Virus record (IMG/VR): IMGVR_UViG_3300005664_000085
Span: 1 to 24,250 of that record
Strand: one strand, 5' to 3'
DNA from: a virus
DNA: 24,250 nucleotides
The position numbers and the translations under genes are program-made. The notes beneath the pieces are model-generated. The model saw only the letters and a program-made list of their open reading frames with translations. It did not search any database and was not told the DNA's origin. This document shows, in pieces, positions 1-7,406 of this stretch (position 1 is the stretch's first letter; each line of letters starts with the position of its first letter).

Positions 1-15
1 AAAAAAATAAATAAT

Positions 16-24
16 ATATTTATA
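16..24 (+). promoter_or_regulatory. Candidate phage promoter element ATATTTATA
   Basis: The 9-mer ATATTTATA ends 14 bases before the first start codon. The same word lies 13-32 bases upstream of other genes at 1468, 4582, 17849, 18500 and 20069, with a near copy at 18535. Position and recurrence suggest a -10-like element. Its complement contains TATAAATA, the T4 late promoter word, but that orientation would point away from the genes. The element is inferred from recurrence only. Confidence 0.4.
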
Positions 25-38
25 TTATATACTTTAAA

Positions 39-599
39 ATGAAACAAACAGAATTAATAAGTGCCATAAAAAAAGAATTGAAAGCTAAATTAATGAAAGA
101 AAATTTAGAAATTTTAGATTCTCAACCAGAAAGTGAATATAATTTAGAAGATCAAATTGGTAACTTTTGGATTGTAAAAAAAGCCATAAAAGAATCGACT
201 GAAGAAGATATGATTCAAGAAGTAGATATTTTTGGATTAGCTGAAATGATTTCTCAAGGTCTTGTAAAAGAAGATATAGTAGGTTTATATAAAGCAGAAG
301 GTAAAGCAAGATCTACATCTCGTAAAATGTTACGTACTAGAGATGGAGAATTAAAAGAAGACATCAAAATGGGTTCTCAACAATTAAAAGATATAGATTC
401 TAAGATAGCTGATATTAAAGCTGATATTCAAGCTAAAACTCAAGAAGGAATAGATAATCCTGGTCAAAGAAGTTCTGTGTCTGCAAGTTTAGAGCCTTTA
501 TACGCAAAATTAGATAAATTAGAAGATTTGAAAACCAGATTAGACGCTTCTATTTCCTCTTCTAAACCTTCAAAAGAAGCTCCTAAAGAAGATGAATAA
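39..599 (+). CDS. Hypothetical coiled-coil protein with capsid-targeting-like N-terminus
   Basis: I do not recognise this 186-aa protein. The N-terminus (MKQTELISAIKKELKAKL) is a basic amphipathic helix like those opening several other proteins here (592, 4604, 10570). The middle (about residues 25-85) is acidic and mixed. Residues 100-175 are Lys/Glu/Asp-rich with heptad-like spacing and probably form a coiled coil. The tail is Ser/Pro/Glu-rich and disordered. The start is the first ATG after an ATATTTATA element; no Shine-Dalgarno is visible. The stop overlaps the next gene by 8 bases, so the two are probably translated together. By position and N-terminus I infer a virion or head-internal protein, without domain support. 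Confidence 0.8.
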   Translation: MKQTELISAIKKELKAKLMKENLEILDSQPESEYNLEDQIGNFWIVKKAIKESTEEDMIQEVDIFGLAEMISQGLVKEDIVGLYKAEGKARSTSRKMLRTRDGELKEDIKMGSQQLKDIDSKIADIKADIQAKTQEGIDNPGQRSSVSASLEPLYAKLDKLEDLKTRLDASISSSKPSKEAPKEDE

Positions 600-1152
600 A
601 ACCAATCTAATAAAATTAATTAGAGAAACTGTTTATAACTTACTGGAACAAGACACTAAATTTTCTGAAGGAGATGTTGTAAAAACTAATAGAGGAGATG
701 ATGGGGTTATAGTTTTATCTAAACATCCATATTATTCAGTTACTTTAGATGAAACTGGCACAACAGAAACATTTCATTATACAGATCTAAAAAAACAGGA
801 AGAATTCTACGGGAAATATGATACTTCAGATGCTCCAGATTTAGAAGAATCAACATCTGATTCTATATTAATGTTAAATGGAACTCTTAGGGTTCAAGAC
901 AACGTAAATTTAAGTGATGTATTATCTGATATAAGAAGTATACTTGGTGTTACAGTTGTAAGAACAGAAGATATTCCTGGTTCTAGATCAGATACTAATC
1001 TACATATAAAAATAGACCCATATCCCTTTAAGGAAAAAAGTGATGAAGAAATAAAAGACTTTATCAAAACTTCAATAAGACGAATACCAGGAACTAAGGA
1101 ATTTTGGTCTTCATCTCAAATAAAAGAATTAAAATTTAGAATTAAAAAATAA
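592..1152 (+). CDS. Hypothetical protein with KOW/SH3-like segment and capsid-targeting-like N-terminus
   Basis: Unrecognised 186-aa protein. Residues 1-20 (MNKTNLIKLIRETVYNLLEQ) form an amphipathic helix ending Leu-Leu-Glu, which fits the [L/I]-x-E consensus of T4-type prohead proteases. Residues about 24-68 (FSEGDVVKTNRGDDGVIVLS onward) read as a small beta-barrel of KOW/SH3 type. The C-terminal part (about 90-186) has alternating strands and helices and a basic end. The start lies inside the end of the upstream gene (8-base overlap). A hairpin terminator begins at the stop codon, so the gene closes a two-gene unit. A virion role is inferred only from the N-terminus and neighbours. Confidence 0.8.
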   Translation: MNKTNLIKLIRETVYNLLEQDTKFSEGDVVKTNRGDDGVIVLSKHPYYSVTLDETGTTETFHYTDLKKQEEFYGKYDTSDAPDLEESTSDSILMLNGTLRVQDNVNLSDVLSDIRSILGVTVVRTEDIPGSRSDTNLHIKIDPYPFKEKSDEEIKDFIKTSIRRIPGTKEFWSSSQIKELKFRIKK

Positions 1153-1173
1153 GATCCGAAAGGGTCTTTTTTT
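1151..1173 (+). terminator. Rho-independent terminator
   Basis: Stem AAGATCC/GGGTCTT (one G.U pair) closes a GAAA tetraloop and is followed by an uninterrupted T run. It overlaps the stop codon of the gene at 592. The terminator at 15393 has nearly the same stem and the same loop. Confidence 0.85.
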
Positions 1174-1186
1174 ATCTAAAGACGGG

Positions 1187-1195
1187 TCGTATATT
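1187..1195 (+). promoter_or_regulatory. Candidate promoter element after terminator
   Basis: The word TCGTATATT follows the first terminator by about 15 bases and precedes the ATG at 1218. The same word follows the second terminator and precedes the ATG at 15461 by a similar distance. The pairing of terminator, this word and a short ORF occurs twice, which suggests a promoter restarting transcription. Confidence 0.35.
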
Positions 1196-1217
1196 TACTC
1201 AAATAAAAATACATATT

Positions 1218-1391
1218 ATGATATATACAATATTAAGTGGACATTCTGTAGGTAATCTTATATTTGAAGTCCAAAATTTCCAAAAAAACAACCCTAGCGT
1301 TCAATTTTTAGGAGGACCTTATAGTGATGGACAATTTCATTATCAAGCAGTATTAGTAAATATAAATGATCAACAAATATTAAATGATTAA
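1218..1391 (+). CDS. Small hypothetical protein, 57 aa
   Basis: An ATG-initiated ORF of 57 codons with codon use like its neighbours fills most of the gap between the terminator at 1151 and the endonuclease cassette. The product starts MIYTILSGHSVGNLIFEV and contains aromatic and Gly/Pro residues (LGGPYSDGQFHYQ), suggesting a compact folded protein. No known domain is recognised. A candidate promoter word lies about 25 bases upstream. It could be a chance ORF, but the length and placement favour a real gene. Confidence 0.55.
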   Translation: MIYTILSGHSVGNLIFEVQNFQKNNPSVQFLGGPYSDGQFHYQAVLVNINDQQILND

Positions 1392-1400
1392 ATAAATTTT

Positions 1401-1448
1401 ATGGAACAACAAGCAGTAAGCATCGTAACAGTAAGTAAAAGCCTCTGA
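1401..1448 (+). pseudogene. Remnant 5' end of the RNA ligase gene
   Basis: The ATG opens a 15-codon ORF reading MEQQAVSIVTVSK before running into a hairpin and stopping. The RNA ligase at 2227 starts MKKINAVTVVTIKQK, so the two align as QAVSIVTV against NAVTVVTI. I interpret this as the original ligase start, cut off when the GIY-YIG cassette inserted; the ligase downstream now uses a differently encoded start. The same arrangement occurs at 19983 in front of the terminase. The alignment is short, so the claim rests mostly on the repeated architecture. Confidence 0.55.
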
Positions 1449-1458
1449 ATAGAGGCTT
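1439..1458 (+). repeat. Endonuclease-cassette hairpin, copy 1
   Basis: AAGCCTCTGAATAGAGGCTT is an 8-bp perfect stem with a GAAT loop. The identical 20-mer occurs at 20040-20059, also just upstream of a GIY-YIG gene. No T run follows, so it is not a typical terminator. It may isolate the HEG from upstream translation or be a border structure of the cassette. Confidence 0.8.
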
Positions 1459-1467
1459 AGAGAAGTA

Positions 1468-1476
1468 ATATTTATA
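1468..1476 (+). promoter_or_regulatory. Promoter-like ATATTTATA in cassette leader 1
   Basis: ATATTTATAC lies 26 bases before the endonuclease start. It is shared with the second cassette leader (20069), where GTAATATTTATACG is conserved although the following bases differ. It probably lets the cassette carry its own promoter. Confidence 0.45.
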
Positions 1477-1501
1477 CGCGCCAACATTTAAACATACTGC
1501 G

Positions 1502-2221
1502 ATGATAAATACACAAACTTCCCAACAAATTACAAAAATTTACTTAGTTACTAACTGTTTTGGTGATCCAAACAAAGTCTATATTGGTCAAACAAGAAAT
1601 TGTAGATATTGGAAACATAAACAAACTTTTGGCTCCTCTATAAATTATGACTATATAGATGAAGTTAATTCTCTAAATAGTAAAGAATGGAAACCTTTAG
1701 AATCATATTGGATAGAACAATTTACACAATGGGGATTTAATGTTCAAAATAAAAATAGAGGTGGGAATGGTCCAACTATATATTCTGAAGAAGCTAAATT
1801 AAAAATTAGTAATTCAAATAAAGGTAAAAAGAGGTCTGAAGAGACTAAACAAAAAATGAGAAAACCCAAATCCGAATCTCATAAAATAAATTTATCTAAA
1901 CCAAAACCTTGGAATAAAAAAAATAAACCAAATGGTTTTAATGTTGGAAGAATACAAACTCAAGAAACAAAAGATAAAATATCTAAAAAATTAATGGGTA
2001 GAATGATTTCTGAAGAATCTATAAATAAAGGTAGGAAAAAGAAACAAAAACCTATAATTCAATATGATTTAGATGGTAATTTTATTAAAGATTGGGATTC
2101 TGCTTTGGCTGTATATAATGAATTAAAAATAAGTAGAAGTGGTATATCATCAATGTGTAGAAATGAATTAATATATAAAAGTGTTGGTGGTTTTATTTGG
2201 AAATTTAAAAATATAATTTAA
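1502..2221 (+). CDS. GIY-YIG homing endonuclease with NUMOD modules
   Basis: A free-standing 239-aa homing endonuclease that would cut one DNA site and promote spread of its own gene. The GIY-YIG catalytic domain covers about residues 10-95: KIYLVTN and KVYIGQT supply the two signature strands, with basic residues RNCRYWKHK and a Glu in LESYWIEQF. Residues about 95-145 hold NUMOD3-like DNA-binding helices (SEEAKLKISNSNKGKKRSEE). The end is a NUMOD1/IENR1-like module (IIQYDLDGNFIKDWDSALA). Very AT-rich. Its paralogue is at 20102. It sits between a remnant and the intact RNA ligase, with 5 bases separating its stop from the ligase ATG, so the ligase 5' region was probably its target. Start chosen because the leader and first codons (ATGATAAATA) match the paralogue. 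Confidence 0.93.
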   Translation: MINTQTSQQITKIYLVTNCFGDPNKVYIGQTRNCRYWKHKQTFGSSINYDYIDEVNSLNSKEWKPLESYWIEQFTQWGFNVQNKNRGGNGPTIYSEEAKLKISNSNKGKKRSEETKQKMRKPKSESHKINLSKPKPWNKKNKPNGFNVGRIQTQETKDKISKKLMGRMISEESINKGRKKKQKPIIQYDLDGNFIKDWDSALAVYNELKISRSGISSMCRNELIYKSVGGFIWKFKNII

Positions 2222-2226
2222 AATTT

Positions 2227-3411
2227 ATGAAAAAAATTAATGCCGTTACTGTAGTAACTATTAAGCAGAAGTCTCCTTTATTTAAAGATGGACAACCCGC
2301 AGAACGAATTGAATTAATTGAATTAGAAGAAAATGGGTTTACCCTTGTATCTCAAAAAGATTTATACCAAGTAGGAGATAAAGCAGTTTATATTCAACCT
2401 GACTTTAATCTTTCGGATATTCCTTTATTCGAATCTTTTTTACGTCCAAACGGAGATGTAACTAAAAGTATGTTAGGTAAAGTAGAGGGAGTACCTTTAC
2501 GTATCAGAGCTAAGAAATTTAACTTTTCACGTGAAGGAAGTATTGATCCTGTTTATAGTAATGGAATTTTATTACCATATAATGAAGTATCTAAGTATTT
2601 AAATACTTCTAAAAAATTAGAAGATCAAGATTTAACATTCTTATTAGGTATCACAAAATGGGAAGAACCAGAAGTTAAAGATAAAGCTGGTAATAAAGTA
2701 GGGGGTGCACGAGTATTCCCTGAAGGACTTTATAAAACAGATGAAACTAATATTAATAATCTTTGGGGTCATATTGAAAATAAAATTGGTTATCCAATTA
2801 CCCTAGTTGGTACTGAAAAAGTAGATGGATCAAGTATTACTATTGGTGTTAAAAATGGTAAAGGATTTATTTGTTCTCGTAATCAACAACTTGACCTTAT
2901 GGTTAAAAAACATGTTGGAAGACGTGAAAAAACACTTTTAGAAAAAATATCATTTTGGACTAAACCTAATTTAAATTTATATGAAGAAGTAGAAAATGAT
3001 TCTGATTTCATAAAGTATGGTAGACCATATTTAGAACAATTATTAGACCAAAAAGAATATAATTTAATTTTACGAGGAGAATTAAATGGGAAAACTTTAA
3101 AAGGTTCTGGAAATAAATTAAATCCAAGTAGTAAAGAAGAAAATAATATTAAATTCTTTGGAGCTGATGAATGCAATGAAAATGGAATTGCTGAAAAAAT
3201 GAACTATGAAGACTTCACACTTACAATGAAGTATTATAATTTTCATACAGTAAAAGAAGTGTTCCATAAAGAATTTAATTCAAGACAAGAAATTGAACAA
3301 GAATGTGAAGAATATTTCAAACAAAATATGATTGAAGGTATTGTATTACGAACTTTAGATTCCAAATTCAGTGCAAAATACATGTCGAATCGATATGATG
3401 AAAAGAAATAA
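2227..3411 (+). CDS. RNA ligase, Rnl5/DRB0094-like
   Basis: A 394-aa ATP-dependent RNA ligase of the covalent nucleotidyltransferase superfamily; it would seal nicks in RNA through an enzyme-lysine-AMP intermediate. The N-terminal part (to about residue 130) looks like the OB-type domain of Deinococcus RnlA-like ligases. The nucleotidyltransferase motifs appear in order: motif I EKVDGSS with Lys198, SRN at 217-219, RGEL near 280 (motif III region), EGIVLR near 370 (motif IV) and SAKYMSNRYDEKK at the end (motif V). The next gene starts at the last base of its stop codon. The 5' end seems to have been replaced when the upstream endonuclease cassette arrived. Likely role: repair of host-cleaved tRNA or other RNA damage; substrate unknown. 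Confidence 0.85.
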   Translation: MKKINAVTVVTIKQKSPLFKDGQPAERIELIELEENGFTLVSQKDLYQVGDKAVYIQPDFNLSDIPLFESFLRPNGDVTKSMLGKVEGVPLRIRAKKFNFSREGSIDPVYSNGILLPYNEVSKYLNTSKKLEDQDLTFLLGITKWEEPEVKDKAGNKVGGARVFPEGLYKTDETNINNLWGHIENKIGYPITLVGTEKVDGSSITIGVKNGKGFICSRNQQLDLMVKKHVGRREKTLLEKISFWTKPNLNLYEEVENDSDFIKYGRPYLEQLLDQKEYNLILRGELNGKTLKGSGNKLNPSSKEENNIKFFGADECNENGIAEKMNYEDFTLTMKYYNFHTVKEVFHKEFNSRQEIEQECEEYFKQNMIEGIVLRTLDSKFSAKYMSNRYDEKK

Positions 3412-3623
3412 TGGATCCTAAACAAGAAGCCCAATTTTTATTTGACCGTTTTTATAATGAAACGTTATCTCATTTATCAGACCATAACACAAAAGAAGAC
3501 GCACGTAAAAGTGCGTCTATATGTGTTGAAGAATTAATTAAAATGGCTAATTATTATACCGAAGGATATTACGCTTTAGGTGAATATTATGAAGAAGTTA
3601 AACAAGAAATAAATAAATTATGA
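3411..3623 (+). CDS. Small conserved phage protein, 70 aa
   Basis: A helical, acidic 70-aa protein. The pattern of an Asp-rich start, a central AxxSASICVEELI helix and an EYYEEVKQEINKL end resembles small proteins I recall as common in Bacteroidota phages. None of these has a known function. It overlaps the RNA ligase stop by one base and the next gene by four (ATGA), so it is translationally coupled to both. No membrane segment or catalytic motif is visible. Confidence 0.75.
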   Translation: MDPKQEAQFLFDRFYNETLSHLSDHNTKEDARKSASICVEELIKMANYYTEGYYALGEYYEEVKQEINKL

Positions 3624-3898
3624 AATTAACAGGAGAAGAAGCTAGAGAAATGGTTTATGACGATCATGAAGATTTTGAAACTATTGAAACTAAAATAGTA
3701 GATACTTCTAGATGGAGTATTCTTAGTGAAGGTGTATTTAAACACATTCCAACAGGTAAATTTTATCAAACTAGTTGGTCTAGTGGTGCTACAGAAATGC
3801 AAGATGAAAGTCCATTTGAATATGAAGAAGAAGTTGAATTAGATGAAGTAGAAGCCAAAGAAGTACTAGTAACTCAATGGGTAATTAAAAATAAATAA
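3620..3898 (+). CDS. Small conserved phage protein, 92 aa
   Basis: A 92-aa acidic protein. The core IVDTSRWSILSEGVFKH, then PTGKFYQTSWSSGATEMQDE and an acidic FEYEEEVELDEVEA tail, resembles a recurring phage family of unknown function that I recall from Bacteroidota phages. It is probably a single beta-rich domain. It overlaps the gene at 3411 by an ATGA and ends one base before the phosphoesterase. Possible links to the RNA ligase or phosphoesterase rest on gene order only. Confidence 0.75.
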   Translation: MKLTGEEAREMVYDDHEDFETIETKIVDTSRWSILSEGVFKHIPTGKFYQTSWSSGATEMQDESPFEYEEEVELDEVEAKEVLVTQWVIKNK

Positions 3899-3899
3899 T

Positions 3900-4580
3900 A
3901 TGCGACTCTTACATATCGGAGATAGTCACGGATACCACCGTTTACTAACTATACCTAAAGATATAGATATAATAGTTCATTCTGGGGATTTTTCTAATTA
4001 TCATGATGTATATAAAAATGAACCCGAAGCTAAAGATTTTATTCAATGGTTTGGGAATTTAGATGTTGAATATAAAATACTTATTGCAGGCAACCATGAC
4101 TCTTTAGCATTCCATTGGAATACTCAATTTCGTAATTTATGTACGGCTTTCGGAATAATTTACCTCGAAAATGAAGAATGTTATATAGAAGGTATTAAAT
4201 TTTGGGGTTCACCTAACACTCCAACATTTGGTGATTGGTATTTCATGAAAAGTAGAGATAAAATGGATAAACATTGGTCTAACGTTCCGGATGATATAGA
4301 CGTATTTATATGTCATGGCCCTTGTAAAGGAATATTAGATTTATCTTATGGAAGAGATAATAATATAGAATTTTGTGGAGATAGAGCATTACGAAATCAT
4401 ATATTAAATCGTATTAAGCCTAAATTATTTTTGAGTGGGCATATACATAATTGTGGGGATATCATAAACCAAGGAACCTTACAATTATCAGGTTATCCTA
4501 CTATATTTAGTAATGGATCTGTAGTAACGGATGGAAAATTTGGTATATTAAGTAGTCAAGGTAATATTTTCGAAATTTAA
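3900..4580 (+). CDS. Calcineurin-like metallophosphoesterase, MPPED-like
   Basis: A 226-aa binuclear metallophosphoesterase. Metal-binding signatures appear in order: GDSHG (7-11), HSGDF (near 30), AGNHDS (63-68), CHGP (about 140) and GHIHNCGD (about 180). Spacing and the phrases FIQWFGNLDVEYKILIAGNHD and FWGSPNTPTFGDW resemble the MPPED1/2-type branch, which has phosphodiesterase activity on small nucleotides. It follows the RNA ligase and two small genes in one apparent operon, so a role in RNA end or cyclic-phosphate processing is possible but not shown. The ATG used follows the previous stop by one base. It is the last gene before the ATATTTATA element at 4582. Confidence 0.88.
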   Translation: MRLLHIGDSHGYHRLLTIPKDIDIIVHSGDFSNYHDVYKNEPEAKDFIQWFGNLDVEYKILIAGNHDSLAFHWNTQFRNLCTAFGIIYLENEECYIEGIKFWGSPNTPTFGDWYFMKSRDKMDKHWSNVPDDIDVFICHGPCKGILDLSYGRDNNIEFCGDRALRNHILNRIKPKLFLSGHIHNCGDIINQGTLQLSGYPTIFSNGSVVTDGKFGILSSQGNIFEI

Positions 4581-4581
4581 C

Positions 4582-4590
4582 ATATTTATA
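4582..4590 (+). promoter_or_regulatory. Candidate promoter ATATTTATA
   Basis: This copy lies in the short gap between the phosphoesterase and the start of the modular virion-like block, 13 bases before the ATG at 4604. Confidence 0.4.
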
Positions 4591-4603
4591 TATAAAGATT
4601 AAT

Positions 4604-5386
4604 ATGAAAAAATTGCATTTAAGAAATATAATTAAAGAAGTACTATTGGAAGAAAAAGGTTATTCACGCTACGCTCCAGGAGGTACAACAAAAGGTTTAA
4701 CTAAAGATACATTGGATAAAATATTATTAAGAATAGCTAATGGTGATATTGAAGTAACTGAAGATGAAGATCAAGTTGCTCGTGGAAATAAAGTATTAGA
4801 TAGAGCTGATCCTGAAAACGTAGCACGAATTATTCGTGGAGAAAAACCTGTATATGGAGGTGAAGTAGATCGTATGCAGGAATTAGCTGGAATTCAGAGT
4901 GAAATAAGAGTAAATCAACCCCAATTAAAAAAGTTTAATGATTACATGCATATATTAGATTTTTTTGGAGGAGAATTACCTCAAAGTTACAAACAAGCCC
5001 AAGCAGAAGCATTGCGTTCTGGGTATGATTTAACATTACAAGAATATACTGTAGCAGATCAAAATTCTACTTTTAGTGAAATAAAAGTAAACTCACCTGG
5101 AAAAATTCAATTTGATTATGATGAAGATGATGATGATGGAGAACTAAAAGTAGTTTCATTATCCAAAGATGGGGAAACTTGGTGGGGTACTGAACCTTAT
5201 GTTGATGAACCTGGATTCATAAAAATGGAATTTTTATTTGAAGAGGAAGAAGATAGGGAAGTAGAACAAGAACAAATGGATAAATTAACTTCTTTGTTAG
5301 ATAAACATAATATTCCTTATGAAATCACTGGGGATGATGAATTAAAATTTATCAAAATTCCTAAAGATAAATTAGATCTAAGATAA
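4604..5386 (+). CDS. Modular putative virion protein with two EIKVNNP-type sites
   Basis: Unrecognised 260-aa acidic protein made of pieces. Residues 1-17 (MKKLHLRNIIKEVLLEE) form an amphipathic helix ending Leu-Leu-Glu. Residues 18-90 are a charged domain. Residues 90-106 read DRMQELAGIQSEIRVNQP, and residues 156-165 read TFSEIKVNSP, two members of the motif found across this block. The last 95 residues are very acidic and may be a small beta-rich module. If a prohead protease cuts after the motif Glu (100 and 159), it would yield three chains. The last base of the TAA stop is the A of the next gene's ATG. Function inferred from motif and context only. Confidence 0.8.
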   Translation: MKKLHLRNIIKEVLLEEKGYSRYAPGGTTKGLTKDTLDKILLRIANGDIEVTEDEDQVARGNKVLDRADPENVARIIRGEKPVYGGEVDRMQELAGIQSEIRVNQPQLKKFNDYMHILDFFGGELPQSYKQAQAEALRSGYDLTLQEYTVADQNSTFSEIKVNSPGKIQFDYDEDDDDGELKVVSLSKDGETWWGTEPYVDEPGFIKMEFLFEEEEDREVEQEQMDKLTSLLDKHNIPYEITGDDELKFIKIPKDKLDLR

Positions 5387-6723
5387 TGGGTAAAAAATAT
5401 ACTCCACCAAAATTAAATTTCGGAGATTTAGTTACCTTCAAAAATGGAGATAAACTTTATTGGCAAAATCATCACCAAAATGATGGTTGGGGTTGGTTCA
5501 AAGAAAATGATGGTTCAACTAAACAACCTAAATCTTATAAAGGTATATTAAAAATTGGTAGTAAAATTATTCAAGAAATGGATTTAAAAAGCATACTTAG
5601 AGAAGAGATAGATAACGCTATTGAGAATCAAAGACAAGAAACACTTGAATTTGAAAAAGATCCAACCGAATATATTCTTCAAAAATATCCTTCACTCGAA
5701 GCTACACTTACAGACTTAATGTCTCCTGTGTATAAAGATTATATAACAAGTATATTTGTTGTAAGCCCCAAACCAACTACATTTAAAATACTTTTACATA
5801 ACGGACGTAATTTTCTCTTAATTTATAACCCAAAAGCTTATATGGCAAAAGTGTCTGGAAAAGTTTATCATTTAATGAACTTAAAAGATGAAGAATATGC
5901 TATAAAAGCTATATCAAACCTATTACTACAAGGACTACCTCCTGGTAGTGCAGGTCCTGGTGAAGAGATTGAAAACGAGACCGACATGAAGGACCAATTT
6001 GTCCAAGATATGACAGCGGAACCTGGGGACGAAAATTTAGATTTAGATGGTGTTGATACTTCAGAAGTACCTAATGAAGAAGCTCCTGAAGAAGAGGAAG
6101 CTGAATTACAAGAAGATAAAGAAGTACAAGTAAAGAAACCAATTAGGTTTAGAATAATAAGAGAAAATAAAGATTCTTCTATTTTTAGAAAGAAAAATTT
6201 AATTGAAGCTAGAATACAAAAAGAATGTATCGGTTTAAATGAGTCTGATTCTATATCTCATACGGACACTGAAATATTTATGGAACTTGCCGATCCTGAT
6301 ATGGCTTATAATTATTCTGAAGACATTAGTAATCATTGGGGTTTCGAGGATAAGTATGGAAATAAATTAGAAGTTAGTTTTGATCCTTCATCTAAATATA
6401 TAGAATCTTATTTTGTTTTAAAAAATAAAAAAGGAGAATGGATAGAAGTTTACGATTATGATAAAATGATTGGAAGTATTAATCCTGAGGATGGGTTGGT
6501 AGGTGGAAAAGATGAAATGAGGTCTAATACTATATGTAAAATCATTAGAGATGAAATAATCCCAAAATATTTGATAAATAAAACACCACAACTAATAAAA
6601 CTCCACCCTATAAGTGAATATAGACGTAGAATATTTTTAAAATGTGCTGAAATTTGTAAAGAAAAATATCCACAAATTCAAATTAAAGAAATGGGACCTG
6701 AAATACTTTTAATTAACAAATAA
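5386..6723 (+). CDS. Putative virion-associated protein, 445 aa
   Basis: Unrecognised. Residues 1-64 look like a KOW/SH3-like barrel (FGDLVTFKNGDKLYWQN). Met65 begins a second segment, MDLKSILREEIDNAIENQ, resembling the helical N-termini of neighbouring proteins, and could be an internal start at 5578. Residues about 85-200 form a mixed domain ending in a Gly/Pro stretch (LPPGSAGPGEE). Residues 200-250 are an extremely acidic linker. The last 195 residues are a separate alpha/beta domain, more AT-rich in DNA. It looks like a fusion of at least two originally separate units. Position within the modular block suggests a virion or internal head protein. Confidence 0.75.
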   Translation: MGKKYTPPKLNFGDLVTFKNGDKLYWQNHHQNDGWGWFKENDGSTKQPKSYKGILKIGSKIIQEMDLKSILREEIDNAIENQRQETLEFEKDPTEYILQKYPSLEATLTDLMSPVYKDYITSIFVVSPKPTTFKILLHNGRNFLLIYNPKAYMAKVSGKVYHLMNLKDEEYAIKAISNLLLQGLPPGSAGPGEEIENETDMKDQFVQDMTAEPGDENLDLDGVDTSEVPNEEAPEEEEAELQEDKEVQVKKPIRFRIIRENKDSSIFRKKNLIEARIQKECIGLNESDSISHTDTEIFMELADPDMAYNYSEDISNHWGFEDKYGNKLEVSFDPSSKYIESYFVLKNKKGEWIEVYDYDKMIGSINPEDGLVGGKDEMRSNTICKIIRDEIIPKYLINKTPQLIKLHPISEYRRRIFLKCAEICKEKYPQIQIKEMGPEILLINK

Positions 6724-6726
6724 AAT

Positions 6727-7404
6727 ATGAGGAAAAAAATAATATTCTTCACCGGAGCTGGAATTTCACAGGAAAGTGGGATTCCAACTTTTCGCGGTAG
6801 TGAAGATAGTTTATGGAGTAAATATGATGTTAACTTAGTTGCATCAAGAAGAGGATTGGATATAGCTTTAACTCAAGTTCTTGACTTCCATAATGATGCT
6901 AGAAAATTAATTTCAACTTGTGAACCTAATTACGCTCATAAAGTTATAGCTGAATTAGAAAAAGACCATGATGTTACTGTTATTACAACAAATATAGATA
7001 ACTTACATGAAAGGGCTGGTAGTACTAATGTAATTCATTTACATGGAAATGTTTTTGAAGTTTGTGATTGGAATAAAGACAACCCATATGAATGGAATGA
7101 AGATATTAAAGAAGGAGATTTACATCCAATAACCAAAGAACAACTTAGACATAACACAGTTCTTTTTGAAGAACAACTACCAGTAGATATACCACATCTA
7201 TATAAAAATATAGTTAGAAAATCAAACCATCTAATTATAATAGGTTCTAGTCTACAAGTATACCCATCAGCAAATATAACTCAATATAATAAAAATATAA
7301 TTTATCTAAATCCGGAACCTTGTGGTTTATATGACTTTGAATGGAAGAAAATATTTAAATCAGCCGTAGAAGGTATTGATGAAGTAAAACAATTAATAGC
7401 TTAA
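6727..7404 (+). CDS. Sir2-family NAD-dependent deacylase (sirtuin) lacking zinc cysteines
   Basis: A 225-aa sirtuin; family members use NAD to remove acyl groups from lysines, and some cleave NAD. NAD-binding GAGIS (10-14) and ESGIPTFRG (16-24) are intact, as are TTNIDNLHERAGS (87-99) with the ribose-contacting Asn89 and Asp91, the catalytic HLHG (His106) and IGSSLQVYP (172-180). The usual zinc tetrad (two CxxC pairs) is absent: after His106 only Cys113 appears before Cys198, and the region is shortened to EVCDWNKDNPYEW plus a charged loop. I recall that Bacteroidota sirtuins often lack these cysteines. It sits among virion-like genes. Its job could be modifying host or phage proteins or manipulating NAD during infection. 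Confidence 0.92.
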   Translation: MRKKIIFFTGAGISQESGIPTFRGSEDSLWSKYDVNLVASRRGLDIALTQVLDFHNDARKLISTCEPNYAHKVIAELEKDHDVTVITTNIDNLHERAGSTNVIHLHGNVFEVCDWNKDNPYEWNEDIKEGDLHPITKEQLRHNTVLFEEQLPVDIPHLYKNIVRKSNHLIIIGSSLQVYPSANITQYNKNIIYLNPEPCGLYDFEWKKIFKSAVEGIDEVKQLIA

Positions 7405-7406
7405 AT

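Noticed and set aside
1401-2270. Group I intron interpretation of the GIY-YIG cassettes
   Set aside because: The downstream genes have their own start codons and a second copy of the 5' coding region, and I could not find a conserved intron core or extended pairing beyond the single hairpin. Splicing would not be needed for an intact product.
2883-3434. Minus-strand open frames over the RNA ligase
   Set aside because: Antisense to a well-supported enzyme with all motifs in order; no start context or recognisable protein.
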